The notes: generated from the letters alone by a model not told the origin. Counted from the stretch's first letter, positions 55,301-64,000 are shown. The stretch is 64,000 bases of DNA from Lachnospiraceae bacterium (GCA_017437785.1 JAFRXH010000098.1:1-64000), one strand, 5' to 3'. Numbers and translations are program-made.

Positions 55301-56839
55301 TATCATGCGGTTGACCATCTCGGCGAAGAAAGCCGAATGATCGACTACAAGTATCAGTCTCCAGCCGTTGCTGGTCCCGCTGCCAAATACTATCTTGCGG
55401 CTGCCGTCTATCTTTGTATTAAAGCTCCTGTGTTCATTAGACGCCTTGACCCTTTCAAATATGTCCGTATATTTAGGCAATACTTCCGAGAGCACAGCGC
55501 CCTGATAAGTATCTTCCGAACATCCCACTATCATACCGTTTTCGGTAACTATCATTGCAAACTGTTCTTCGTCACCTGCCATCCTGGACACTATATCCTG
55601 AACCCTTCCCAGAGTGTAATCCATGGCAACAACGGTTTTGCTGTCAGAAAGGATATTGGAAAAGGTATAGCAGAGCATACCCGTATCCGCATCTATGTAC
55701 GGTTCGGAAATATATACCTTTCCGGGGCTTTTCTTTGCACCGGTATACCATACCCTTTCCACTGCATGATACTCTTGTGGCATATCAAAATCGGGAATGA
55801 TGGTCCATTCCGGAGCTGCGGCATATACGTTAAAGCAGGCTCCGGAGCTCATATCGGCATAATTCTTCTTCTGATCCCTGATATATGTTTCTATATCTTC
55901 AAGGGACGCTTCTTCATTTATCAGCTGTTCGAGTCCGATGGAATAACGCAGCAGATGGCTTTCCGAATCCGAGATTGTCTGCTGCAGTTCACCCTTTAAG
56001 TTGTTGATCTGGGTCTCACCTATCCTTCCGCCCTGATCGGTACCGGCATGGTAGATAAGGTTTATGTTCATTGCGATCACAGTAAGGAAAATGAGTGCTA
56101 TCACTATGATAAAGGATTTGTTCATCCTTGGATTTTTACCAAGACGCTCGACCCCCTCCCTTACCTCTAAAAGAAGCATGAACCCAAGGAAGCCTATGGC
56201 TTCGAAGAAAAGCTCTACTGTTATAGAGAAGAAGCATTGTATGGCTATACCCAGAACGGCTATGGACATCAGTATGAACGTGGATGTACGATCGAGCTTC
56301 GATATGCTGCTCATGTTCTTTAAGAAAAAGCCTATACCGTACAGCACATAAAAGACAGCCACGGCATAAAGCACCCACATGAAGCTGCCCCTGTTATATT
56401 GCATGTTTTCGTCTATATAGAATAAGAGTCTTGTGAAAGGATTGGTGATAACCAGAAGCTCGGCAACGATCACCGGCAGGGTAAAGAAATAAAAGAACTT
56501 TTTACCCTTTTTTTTCAGTGCCTTAGTCATACTGATGATATACAGTGTGAACATCAGTGAAAGCAGAGTATGAAAAACGAAATAGATCTCGTTAAGAAGA
56601 TCCATTATCAAAATGCTCTTAAACGCAAAGTATTTTTCCATGCCCACTTCAAGCACGGAAGATACCGAAGAAATCATAAGCGTTACCAAAAGAGACAGAT
56701 AGATAAAATGCTGGTCTTTCAGCTTATTTATCAATCCCTTTGGCAATGGCAGATAAAGCTCTTTTCTGTTTTTCAGACAATCCACAAAACAGAATAAAGC
56801 TACGCCAAACGCGGATATCTCCAGTATCATCTCATTCAT
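52364..56839 (-). CDS. Hybrid histidine kinase with two Cache sensor modules and a pseudo-phosphoacceptor domain
   Basis: A 1491-residue signalling protein. Order: about seven membrane helices (1-230), helix 243-263, extracellular Cache domain (about 265-505), helix 512-533, a degenerate DHp segment (SLSEDLRGPLN, with Glu556 where the phospho-His should be), helix 633-652, a second Cache domain (about 655-890), helix 895-920, true DHp (MSHEIRTPIN, His957), ATPase (N-box NLLTNAVKYT, DTGIG 1106-1110, GTGLG 1136-1140), receiver domain (Asp1256 in LLDHMMP) and HPt domain (His1409 in KVHALKS). The phosphorelay therefore has all its sites in one chain; its output regulator is not nearby. ATG overlaps the helicase stop as ATGA. 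Confidence 0.92.
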   Translation of the reverse strand: MNEMILEISAFGVALFCFVDCLKNRKELYLPLPKGLINKLKDQHFIYLSLLVTLMISSVSSVLEVGMEKYFAFKSILIMDLLNEIYFVFHTLLSLMFTLYIISMTKALKKKGKKFFYFFTLPVIVAELLVITNPFTRLLFYIDENMQYNRGSFMWVLYAVAVFYVLYGIGFFLKNMSSISKLDRTSTFILMSIAVLGIAIQCFFSITVELFFEAIGFLGFMLLLEVREGVERLGKNPRMNKSFIIVIALIFLTVIAMNINLIYHAGTDQGGRIGETQINNLKGELQQTISDSESHLLRYSIGLEQLINEEASLEDIETYIRDQKKNYADMSSGACFNVYAAAPEWTIIPDFDMPQEYHAVERVWYTGAKKSPGKVYISEPYIDADTGMLCYTFSNILSDSKTVVAMDYTLGRVQDIVSRMAGDEEQFAMIVTENGMIVGCSEDTYQGAVLSEVLPKYTDIFERVKASNEHRSFNTKIDGSRKIVFGSGTSNGWRLILVVDHSAFFAEMVNRMIMLGAVDLLMVAVIIVFYMVSINNQQRAEDTLAATKSFIASLSEDLRGPLNQIMRISDSYSMQSEQEGAFREISSAGVRLKEKLDNLFSYSSILRSDDETGDTVNKKKHIKGTASSRFIRNAVTGILIVAMFLGLAMFSATTSRWGAARISREADRYNNEVTLWMQQKQSILRMFADVIAADPKILDDYDAAVAWLDEVAKNYSEMTFAYMANPYNTEHAIIMNNGWVPDNDYKVEERQWYIDTERSGDGYSISAPYFDAQTGLYCITFSRIVYSSDGEFLGIFAIDCLLDKLIDVLDDSYSGNSYAFMVDQDGIIINHPDKQYEISTTRAVNIEDTLYADVYHKGDVFWMKDHDGRAVTCCARKSTLSGFTVIVVQNWWSIYGTLIIVGLVFLLLITGSILAVLTLINRFAHWQEETNEKLVKAADTAVAAEKAKSRFLAQMSHEIRTPINAVLGMNEMILRESDDESIRDYAENIRSAGRNLLGLINTILDFSKIEEGKMEIIPVRYDTSSMISTIINSVSQRAEDKGLLFEAHIDSDLPVTLFGDDMRVTQVAVNLLTNAVKYTREGRVDLYISGERDSEGSLSLRMSVKDTGIGIKEEDIGRLFESFTRLEEKRNRSIEGTGLGMAIVNRLLKMMDSTLEVESEYGKGSTFSFTVKQNIVDAAPIGDYEIKAKEAKDKEDDDKYVYAPDARLLAVDDNDMNLKVITNLLKLNGIVPDRAASGAAALDKLKDNKYDIVLLDHMMPQMDGIETLQRAKEGGLIQSGCAVIALTANAVVGAREKYLEAGFDDYLSKPVEVPALESILKKYLTKDKWSVRSRSDKAGSSIKDNGKAASVSSEKTGLDTEEGLKYCAGDEAFYHELLRDYLDSYPERSSELSGALTDSDMHTYAIKVHALKSVSRTIGATQLSEMAADLERYAKEGDMDKVNEYHPQFIEELKRTVALIEGMDLSQDGASAEDDDDADVIEFFPNGEGNE

Positions 56840-59800
56840 AGATTATTTCCCATACTCACCTTTCCGTCATCACTTTCGGAAAAGATCCCTTTTTCTATAC
56901 CATCATCCAGTGCATAGTTAAGTACCGCTTCCATGGACGGCCCCAGCCTCTGGAAACCGAAGGCTTTAGCGCACAGTTTGAGCAGATCCTCACGTGATAC
57001 ACTGACCTGCTGCTGCAGAATATCCGTCATTGCTACTTTTATCTCCTGTGAAGGAATATCCTCCATGCCCCGCATAGCATTTTCCTTAGCTTCCACACGG
57101 TACTTATCGTACTCATCGGGCTTCTGCTCTGCTCCCCAGTAAAACGCCATATCATGTTCCGTTATCACATTACAGGGCACAAAACGGCTGGCCGTCTCAA
57201 ATGCTTGCTCCACACGCGGTGTGGTACGGCTCACTCCCCAGTCGTTTAAGCACTTCTTCATCAGCAGTCTCCTGCTTATGGGAGCCTCGATATTCAGAAA
57301 ACGCAGAATGGTCTTAGCTATAGACCTTGCATTCTGCACATCAAACTGTTCCGCACTTCCTGCATTCAGGGCTATGGCATGAACATATTCACTCCTGTGC
57401 TCCGATGCCGCGATCGCTTCTTCATCGCGCTCAAAGGTAAAGCCCGCTATCTTAACATGATCCTTATCATCTTCCGGCTGTGTTTCTTCCGGCATTTTTT
57501 CCGCTTCTTCTTTAAGCCCTTCTTCCTCTGCTGCGGCTTCTTCGGCTTTAGCTGCCTTAGCCTGCTCTGCAGCTTCCTTTATCCTCTGTATAACAGGTGC
57601 CGGATCATCAAGCCATTCAAGCGTCCATATACGAAGGAGTCTCCAGCCCAGCCCGCCAAGTACCGAAGGCTGCACCGCAAAGCGGTCATCTACCGTCGCC
57701 GACGCCTTCATATTCTCTCCGTCCAGGATCAGTCCCAGAAGGTAATTTCCCGGATCGTCCGGATCCACGATACCTATATCCATACGGTATGCCGAACATC
57801 CTATGTTGGTCCTGGTCTCATATCCTTCCTTACTGATGGCTGCAGCTATATCCTTTACCAGCTCATCATCACGGACCACGCTAAGGCCCTCACGCCCCGC
57901 GAGCATGCCCTGACCGTGCTGCGCAAATTCCAGGAAGCCCTTAAGCCCCGCCACACCTTCCGAAGCAGTACGGTTAAGATCGATCTGTTCGGGACGGAGT
58001 ACCGCAAATACCGTCATCTCCTTACGTGCCCTGGATATTGCTACATTAAGACGTCTCCAGCCTCCGTCGCGGTTAAGCGGGCCGAAGTTCATTGATACCT
58101 TTCCGTTTGCATCCGGTCCGTAACATACGGAGAAGAGGATAACATCCCTTTCATCTCCCTGTACATTCTCAAGGTTCTTGACAAATATAGGCTCCGCACA
58201 GGAGCGTACATACTCATCCAGTTCGGGATTCTTTGCAAACTCATCGGATAACATATCCTCTATAAGGTTCTGCTGTACCACGCTGAAGGTTACTACGCCT
58301 ATCGAATCCTTCTTAAGCTTGGGATCACGCAGACGCCTGATCACTTCATTAACTACAGCTTCTGCCTCCGCACGGTTTACCCTGGTCTTTCCGTGATCGT
58401 ACACACCATCCACATGCACAAGACGTACCTGTGATACGCTGTCATTCGGCGAAGGGAAGGTATAGAGCTTATTATCATAATACTTCATATTGCTGTATGC
58501 TATCAGGCTCTCATGCCTTGAACGGTAATGCCACTTAAGGTATTCCTGAGGCATGGATATAGCAAGGCAGTCATCCAGCAGGCTTTCAAGATCTTCCTGC
58601 TCACTGTTGTCCTCGTCCTCTTTATTGGACTTAAAGAAGCTGGTAGGAGGAAGCTGCTTGGGATCGCCTACGATCACCACGTTCTCACCTCTTGCGATGG
58701 TACCCACAGCCTCACTGGTAGGCAGCTGGCTGGCCTCATCGAATACCACCAGATCAAATTTGGGGAATAACGGATCTATATACTGCGCAACGGATATAGG
58801 GCTCATCAGCATGCATGGACACAGCTTGCGCAGCAGTGTAGGTATCTGGTCAAAAAGTTTACGTATGGACATCATACGTCCGTTAGACTTGATAGCCTTC
58901 TTTAAGATACCAAGCTCGGATGAAGCAGCTGCTTCTCCGCCGCCTGAAGGTATATTGGCAGAAAGCTTAGCAACCAGTTCCTGTACAGTAAGCTTTCTGA
59001 ATTCGTTGAGCTTCTGTGTATATCTTTCAATGAGTCCCTCATATTGGACTCCACGGAAATCCGCCAGCTTGGGATCGGCCGCGATAAGCTCGGAAACCAG
59101 CCTGTAATCAAGCGCACAGAAAAATGCATCTTCTGCTTCGGTCGCAGGAAGACTGCCCTTTTCAACCTCACAGCATACGCACTCCAGTCCAAGCGATACA
59201 GCCTGCTGTTTAAGACGCTGGTATCCCGTCCATTCGCGCAGACGGTGTGTATTTTCCGAATAGCGTTCAAATCTTTCTTTTACCGCTGCTATCCAGTCGG
59301 TATTGCCGTTTATGGGATCTATATGCTCTGCCGCTTCGGCTGCATCCGTATCATTTATGAATTTCTTTAAGCAGTTGTATTCTGCCTCAGGTGCTCTTAC
59401 TCCCGAAGCTGCCGCAGTACTGAATGCCTCAAACACCGAAGCTCCCAGCTCTGCCTTAAGGCTTACGGCTGCCTGCGCCTTATCAAGAGCCTTTTCTATA
59501 GCCGCGATGTCACTGTTTTCGCCGTTATAGAGTCCGCATAGCGCCGATGTCACAGCAGGAGGTGCCGAGTTTACGTTCATCCTCAGCTGTTCAAAGGCAG
59601 ATAAGCGCTCGAGCAGCGCACCTATATTGTTCTTATCAACAACAGTACCGTTCTGTGCGTATGCCTTCAGTTCTTTTACCGCTTTACTTATGCCCATTGC
59701 CTTGGGTATGAACCAGCTGCCTTCTGCCGTCTTGTATCTGATCAGAGCGGCACCTGCAGCAAAGCCTCCCGAAGGCATAAAGGCCTGGGGAAGGAACATG

Positions 59801-62688
59801 GCTGACAGTTCATTATATTCGCTCCTAAGCTGTGATAAGAGCGACAGGTACTGCCTTATCTGCCCAAGGAGCGCCTCGTAAGTCTGCGACTGTACCAGCT
59901 CTGCCGGGTATACTCCGTCATTTTTAAGAAAGTCGCATATCCTAAACAGCTTTTCTATACCCTTGCGGTCGGCAGGTATATCTATAGAAAGAGCTGTCTT
60001 TATCTGCGAAAAAGCATTGGCAGCCTCCGTCGCCCCCAGCGATAGTCTGCTCCATTCGGACTGCAGTCTGTCACGCTTTTCCATCGTGTATTCCGAAGCA
60101 TTTATCCCCTTAAGCGGATGATCCTTTAGATCCTCTATGGTTGATGCCGTTGTTTCGTATTCTCTTAATACTTCCTGCCAGCGTGATATCTGCTCTGCGC
60201 TGACAGCAGCTGCCGAGAATGAATTCTCCGGAAGTTTTACCCTGCCCTGCGATGACTTAAAGCTTTCATATTCCGATATCAGATCATAGAGGCTCCTGCC
60301 GAAAGAACGCTTTTTATGGACTGCATCGATCACATGTCCCAGTTCGGTCCTTAGCTCAAGAAGCTTCTTTGCCGCATCCGCATATTCTTCGGCATGCTTA
60401 AGCCTGCCCACTTCCAGGGTTTTCTCAAGCTGTCCCAATACGGCAGTTTTATTGGACTTATTTGAATGCAGTTCCAGACAGAAGGGGTCTAAGCCTATCT
60501 TTGCCAGTCTGTTCTGCACAACGGAAAGTGCCGCCATTTTTTCGGCAACAAAAAGTACGGATTTTCCTTGATACAGCGCATTGGCTATCATATTGGTGAT
60601 GGTCTGGGACTTACCTGTTCCGGGAGGTCCGTGGAGCACAAAGCTCTGTCCCTTGGCCGCCGTTGCCACTGCCACCATCTGCGAAGAGTCCACACTTAAA
60701 GGAACAGCCATGTCCTCCGGCTTATACTGCTCATCCATATGCTCCGCACTGATCCCAAGATCCTCTGCTTCCCAGGTCATATGACCTTCCAGCAGGCTGT
60801 TGACTACTTTATTTTTCTTAAGATCATCGGTACGGTTACGCAGATCGTTCCACATAACGAACTGTCCGAAGGAGAACAGCCCCAAAAATGCCATGTTCTC
60901 TACATTCCACTTTTTCTTATCCATTACCGCCTGGCGTATGGTATGGAATACCAGCGGCAGGTCTATACCATGTTCATCCTCGGGCAGGGGATCAAGACCG
61001 CCTATTGCCAGTCCGTGATCCTGTCTTAAATATTCAAGCAGGGTCACGTTGATCTGAGTCTCTTCATTACGGCTCCTGAGTACATAGCCCTTCTTCCTCA
61101 CGCTCTTTACCACTTCCACCGGGAGCAGGACCAAAGGGGCATAACGCGGCTTTTCGGACAGATCGGTCTCGTACCAGCGCAGGAAACCTATAGCCAGAAA
61201 GAGTGTATTTGCACCGTTTTCCTCCAGACTTAACTTAGCAGCACGCTGGATGCTCTTTAACGAAACGGCCAGCTTATCTTCACTCAAGAAAGTGCGTATC
61301 CTGTGGTTACGCAGCTCCTCCGCTGCCATAGCCTCAAACATATCCTTCTGATTGTCGATGGCATACATCTTCTCATCACGAAGGCTGTTTTTAAATTCGG
61401 ACGGCAGCTCAAGAATGCTGTATTCGGAATTGTCTGCCAGTCCGTCTTCAAGTGCCGGCAGATCGACCGCCATCAGCTGTATGGTGTTTTTGGTAACACG
61501 GAAATTAAGGAGCGAATTACGCAGGCTGAAGTCCAAAAGCTTCCTTTCCCACATCTGAAGCTTTCCTATGGTAACTTCGCCTTCCTTAAAGCTTCCCTTC
61601 AGATTCTGTACCAGTTCCGAAGGGGCCGCCACCATACCCGGCTCTGCGGCTGACGCAGATGCATACGATTCTTTAGCATCCTCAAGTTTTTCCGGGATAG
61701 GACGTACACCACTGTTGCGGCAGCGCAGCACATCTATCACGCACTCAAAATCATCGATATTGCCCAGCTTATTCTTTCCATGGGCTACCGCTTTGTCAAA
61801 ATCGACATCCTTACCATCGACAGCATCCGTCATCTCAATAAGCAGTATCTCCTCTGCGCCCTCGGCGGTACGCTTTGTAAGCGCAGATACATCATCAATG
61901 GCACAATCGGCGAAACTCTCCTCTTCCAGCCAGCAGCCGGCAAAGGCATGGCCGCGCGTGATCACTAAAAGCGGCCGCAGTCCCGCAGCTTCCAGACAGG
62001 ATGCGTACAGCAGTGTCAGATCCAGGCATGTGCCCTGTCTGTGATCGATCACGGTGTGCGCCAGACGCACCCTCTGTCCCGCATTTTCAAAGCTGGCAGG
62101 AGGTACCACATAATTGATCGAAAGTGACCTTACCGCTGCATATATCGCAGCCATCTGTCTTTTTACCGTATTAACATTCTGTGTCTGATATGCTGTAAAT
62201 GAAGGAGATTCATTCCAGCTTTTTAAGAAATCTGCCGCTTTGTTAAGAAGTGCGGCTATCTTAGGATGATTGGGGGTAACAAAGGCGCAAATCAGCTCCG
62301 GCATGATGTTAATGCCGCTCCACTGATCACAGGCCAAAAGTGCTGTCTGAGGGCTTAGGGTGGATATAGCTTCCTCTTCACCGTCTTTATATACGGAGAT
62401 AGTCATATGGCCGTCAATACGCTCTGAGAGTCCGAAGAAATACTCAGTGGAAAGCTGTATCTTGACGGGGCTTATCTCCAGGGAACCCTTAGCCTCTATC
62501 CTGTCGATATTGCAGGTATATTCCCCGGCGAATGCCGGGTCAAAAGTGATCTTAAGCTTAAGCGCCTCAAGCGGCGCATCCGTCATATTCTTCAGCGTGA
62601 TGTTTCGTATGAGCGGTACATAATTCTGCTGCATCGCAAAATTGACCGCATTCATCACTCCTGCCTGTATGGTAAGCTGTTCGTTCAT
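56836..62688 (-). CDS. DUF4011-type SF1 helicase with N-terminal transglutaminase-like and C-terminal nuclease-like domains
   Basis: About 1950 residues. A beta-sandwich (1-140) is followed by a transglutaminase-like segment (about 200-290; Cys221 in GTCLDLTLLYAS, His247 in RGHAFAGCW), the DUF4011 core, Walker A GPPGTGKSQ (687-695), Walker B VVFDEASQLP, SF1 motifs HYRSRHE, VVTFSV and NVAISRARKEM, then an endonuclease-like domain (YRMDIGIVD and GLILDGE) and a C-terminal DUF3320-like part. Its job is not established; proteins of this layout have been listed among candidate defence genes. ATG 62688 follows AAGGGGGG; the frame can be extended to 62748. Its stop overlaps the kinase start. Confidence 0.85.
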   Translation of the reverse strand: MNEQLTIQAGVMNAVNFAMQQNYVPLIRNITLKNMTDAPLEALKLKITFDPAFAGEYTCNIDRIEAKGSLEISPVKIQLSTEYFFGLSERIDGHMTISVYKDGEEEAISTLSPQTALLACDQWSGINIMPELICAFVTPNHPKIAALLNKAADFLKSWNESPSFTAYQTQNVNTVKRQMAAIYAAVRSLSINYVVPPASFENAGQRVRLAHTVIDHRQGTCLDLTLLYASCLEAAGLRPLLVITRGHAFAGCWLEEESFADCAIDDVSALTKRTAEGAEEILLIEMTDAVDGKDVDFDKAVAHGKNKLGNIDDFECVIDVLRCRNSGVRPIPEKLEDAKESYASASAAEPGMVAAPSELVQNLKGSFKEGEVTIGKLQMWERKLLDFSLRNSLLNFRVTKNTIQLMAVDLPALEDGLADNSEYSILELPSEFKNSLRDEKMYAIDNQKDMFEAMAAEELRNHRIRTFLSEDKLAVSLKSIQRAAKLSLEENGANTLFLAIGFLRWYETDLSEKPRYAPLVLLPVEVVKSVRKKGYVLRSRNEETQINVTLLEYLRQDHGLAIGGLDPLPEDEHGIDLPLVFHTIRQAVMDKKKWNVENMAFLGLFSFGQFVMWNDLRNRTDDLKKNKVVNSLLEGHMTWEAEDLGISAEHMDEQYKPEDMAVPLSVDSSQMVAVATAAKGQSFVLHGPPGTGKSQTITNMIANALYQGKSVLFVAEKMAALSVVQNRLAKIGLDPFCLELHSNKSNKTAVLGQLEKTLEVGRLKHAEEYADAAKKLLELRTELGHVIDAVHKKRSFGRSLYDLISEYESFKSSQGRVKLPENSFSAAAVSAEQISRWQEVLREYETTASTIEDLKDHPLKGINASEYTMEKRDRLQSEWSRLSLGATEAANAFSQIKTALSIDIPADRKGIEKLFRICDFLKNDGVYPAELVQSQTYEALLGQIRQYLSLLSQLRSEYNELSAMFLPQAFMPSGGFAAGAALIRYKTAEGSWFIPKAMGISKAVKELKAYAQNGTVVDKNNIGALLERLSAFEQLRMNVNSAPPAVTSALCGLYNGENSDIAAIEKALDKAQAAVSLKAELGASVFEAFSTAAASGVRAPEAEYNCLKKFINDTDAAEAAEHIDPINGNTDWIAAVKERFERYSENTHRLREWTGYQRLKQQAVSLGLECVCCEVEKGSLPATEAEDAFFCALDYRLVSELIAADPKLADFRGVQYEGLIERYTQKLNEFRKLTVQELVAKLSANIPSGGGEAAASSELGILKKAIKSNGRMMSIRKLFDQIPTLLRKLCPCMLMSPISVAQYIDPLFPKFDLVVFDEASQLPTSEAVGTIARGENVVIVGDPKQLPPTSFFKSNKEDEDNSEQEDLESLLDDCLAISMPQEYLKWHYRSRHESLIAYSNMKYYDNKLYTFPSPNDSVSQVRLVHVDGVYDHGKTRVNRAEAEAVVNEVIRRLRDPKLKKDSIGVVTFSVVQQNLIEDMLSDEFAKNPELDEYVRSCAEPIFVKNLENVQGDERDVILFSVCYGPDANGKVSMNFGPLNRDGGWRRLNVAISRARKEMTVFAVLRPEQIDLNRTASEGVAGLKGFLEFAQHGQGMLAGREGLSVVRDDELVKDIAAAISKEGYETRTNIGCSAYRMDIGIVDPDDPGNYLLGLILDGENMKASATVDDRFAVQPSVLGGLGWRLLRIWTLEWLDDPAPVIQRIKEAAEQAKAAKAEEAAAEEEGLKEEAEKMPEETQPEDDKDHVKIAGFTFERDEEAIAASEHRSEYVHAIALNAGSAEQFDVQNARSIAKTILRFLNIEAPISRRLLMKKCLNDWGVSRTTPRVEQAFETASRFVPCNVITEHDMAFYWGAEQKPDEYDKYRVEAKENAMRGMEDIPSQEIKVAMTDILQQQVSVSREDLLKLCAKAFGFQRLGPSMEAVLNYALDDGIEKGIFSESDDGKVSMGNNL

Positions 62689-62751
62689 GAGCGTGCCCCC
62701 CTTCGTACCGGCCTTCTTACTCCGGGCAAATGCCCTCCGGACCCGCATTTT

Positions 62752-62780
62752 ATCTTATCACACAAGCAGGTAAATGTAAA
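62752..62780 (-). promoter_or_regulatory. Promoter of the helicase/kinase unit
   Basis: Minus strand TTTACA (62780-62775), 17-bp spacer, TAAGAT (62757-62752). The predicted start lies near 62745, so a protein start at 62748 is unlikely. Confidence 0.65.
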
Positions 62781-62813
62781 TTTACTATCACTGACGCCGC
62801 ATTATAAGAAAAA

Positions 62814-62843
62814 AGCCTTCCGGTGTTGAACGGAAGGCTTTTT
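62814..62843. terminator. Bidirectional terminator after the secreted protein gene
   Basis: AGCCTTCCG (62814-62822) and CGGAAGGCT (62831-62839) form a 9-bp stem; the plus strand continues with TTTTT and the minus strand with TTTTTTCTT. Confidence 0.9.
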
Positions 62844-62859
62844 GATCACATGTCTGTTA

Positions 62860-63900
62860 TCACGGTTTTCTTATATAAACAGGATCACCAGTTATATTAT
62901 TTCCCTTAGGAGTAAGTACGATATAGGTAATACCGTCATGTACTTCTGTTGACTTGTAAAACTCTTTGTTAGAAAGCTTTTTCCACTTTTTCCAGCCTTC
63001 CCAGGTGCTGCTGCCTGTATCTTCCGGCATATCATACTCTGTCCTGGCACGAAGATGTGAGAACTTTCTTCCGATTATGAATCCCCAGCCGCTCTTAGTC
63101 ACAGTGATTATGGGAGTCAGTGCTTCATTGGCTATAAGCTGGTTTGTAATAAGAGGATCGATATTAAACTCAATATGTGTTTTCTTAGCTGCTTTATTCA
63201 GTTTCTTTAATCCCTTATTGAAGTTCTTAAGTGCTTTACCCTTTAAACCTACGCTCTTAGCAGCGGTCTTATTTACTTTATACTTTACGGTAAAGTATGA
63301 ACCGGAATTAGCATTGGTATTCTTCTTTGCTGTAAACTTCGCTTCGATCAGACCGGCAGTGCTGCTTACGCCAAGGTCTTTAGCCAGTTTCTCAAGACTT
63401 GCACTGCTTGCCTTTGCGTTAAGATCCTCTAAAGGTTTGATCTTTCTGCCACGATAACTTATATTACCGTAATAAGTAACACTTCCTGTAAGGTTATAGG
63501 TAGTGCCGTTGATCACAACCGGATCTGCAACGATGGTGCCGGACTTCTGGTTCTTAGCATATATATGAGAAACAGATGCCTCAGCCAGCTCACCTTCCTC
63601 TACAACCACATCTTCACCGACAGCTGATGAAATAAGAGCTCTTTCATATGAAAGCTCTTCGCCTTCACCTAAAACGATCTCTTCATCCTCTTCGCCCAGC
63701 TCGATCTCAACAGTATCAACTGCCTCTTCAACTACCTGGGGCTCTGCCTCAGCTTCCTGTCCTGCTTCCTCTTCAGTCTCTTCTACTACTACTGCATTTT
63801 CGCTTACAACCACATCTGCGTCATCAGCTGCGATAACGGGCAGCATCTGTGCGGTGAGCACTGTGAATGAAAGCAGACCTGCTAACAGTTTTTTCTTCAT
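62860..63900 (-). CDS. Secreted protein with acidic linker and unknown C-terminal domain
   Basis: About 346 residues. Signal peptide MKKKLLAGLLSFTVLTAQ to about residue 24 with an AxA-like cleavage site (VIAADD). Residues about 25-110 are extremely acidic and Val/Glu-rich; the rest (about 115-346) is a basic domain (TYNLTGSVTYYGNISYRGRKIKP) with many Lys near 200-250. No sortase motif or membrane anchor is seen at the end (DPVYIRKP). GGGAGG precedes ATG 63900; the frame extends to 63966 without support. I do not recognise the C-terminal domain. Charge separation suggests it could bind the cell wall. Confidence 0.8.
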   Translation of the reverse strand: MKKKLLAGLLSFTVLTAQMLPVIAADDADVVVSENAVVVEETEEEAGQEAEAEPQVVEEAVDTVEIELGEEDEEIVLGEGEELSYERALISSAVGEDVVVEEGELAEASVSHIYAKNQKSGTIVADPVVINGTTYNLTGSVTYYGNISYRGRKIKPLEDLNAKASSASLEKLAKDLGVSSTAGLIEAKFTAKKNTNANSGSYFTVKYKVNKTAAKSVGLKGKALKNFNKGLKKLNKAAKKTHIEFNIDPLITNQLIANEALTPIITVTKSGWGFIIGRKFSHLRARTEYDMPEDTGSSTWEGWKKWKKLSNKEFYKSTEVHDGITYIVLTPKGNNITGDPVYIRKP

Positions 63901-63956
63901 ATCAAACCTCCCTATTAACTGCGGGGCCTGTACCCCGATACTACATAAGCATGTAG

Positions 63957-63986
63957 ATAATATCACAAAGCCCCCTAAAAAAGCAA
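63957..63986 (-). promoter_or_regulatory. Promoter of the secreted protein gene, with leader hairpins
   Basis: Minus strand TTGCTT (63986-63981), 18-bp spacer, TATTAT (63962-63957). In the leader that follows are two small stems, CTACAT/ATGTAG (63941-63956) and CGGGG/CCCCG (63922-63937), before the ribosome site. Confidence 0.5.
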
Positions 63987-64000
63987 TCCCTATTTCACGG

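Noticed and set aside
52364..56839. Two separate kinase genes with a missed stop or frameshift
   Set aside because: The frame is open throughout and the order of helices and domains is regular, so a true fusion fits better.
1..64000. CRISPR arrays, tRNA or rRNA genes, prophage or transposase genes
   Set aside because: I looked for spaced direct repeats, cloverleaf-like stretches and integrase or transposase motifs and found none.

Overview
The window looks like chromosome of a Clostridia bacterium, most likely a Lachnospiraceae member (genus not determined). The signs are moderate GC, strong Gram-positive ribosome binding sites, sigma-A style promoters, no outer-membrane genes, a phosphoketolase, an oxygen-sensitive indolepyruvate:ferredoxin oxidoreductase, BspA-type leucine-rich repeats and many c-di-GMP proteins. 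I see no tRNA, rRNA, CRISPR array, insertion sequence or prophage. All genes read as intact except the first, which is cut by the window edge.

Layout. 1-4960: sulfur amino acid block with two O-acetylhomoserine sulfhydrylase-type enzymes, cysteine synthase and two Rrf2 regulators. Two promoters carry the same palindrome over the -35 box. One of them also drives a 42-codon leader peptide with three consecutive Cys codons and a terminator, a textbook attenuator layout. 5040-9214: a TetM-like ribosomal GTPase fused to a YacP/Rae1-type NYN nuclease, then a SpoU methyltransferase and TatD. 9444-11825: phosphoketolase. 11904-13841: diguanylate cyclase with a LacI-type ligand domain. 13926-19106: AraC regulator and an RND exporter with a very long coiled-coil insertion. 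19321-26312: MATE exporter, serine hydrolase, NYN-domain protein plus ABC exporter, DUF349 protein. 26400-30902: iorA-iorB-EAL operon. 30988-36543: glycosyltransferase, SGNH hydrolase and a three-gene acyltransferase / zinc-ribbon membrane protein / esterase set. 36640-39027: membrane-anchored LRR protein. 39108-51683: a tight operon for a cell-surface glycan, headed by a GGDEF protein. 51908-52309: small membrane protein. 52364-62688: a DUF4011-type helicase/nuclease translationally coupled to a 1491-residue hybrid histidine kinase with two sensor modules. 62860-63900: secreted acidic protein.

How it fits together. The left end is a sulfur assimilation regulon controlled at transcription initiation (Rrf2-type repression) and again by translation of Cys codons. 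The centre and right are dominated by surface chemistry (glycan assembly, acylation, export) and by c-di-GMP enzymes placed inside metabolic and glycan operons. The points most worth following are the Cys attenuator, the GTPase-Rae1 fusion, the coiled-coil RND pump, the kinase/phosphatase/nucleotidyltransferase trio of the glycan operon, and the helicase/kinase pair.
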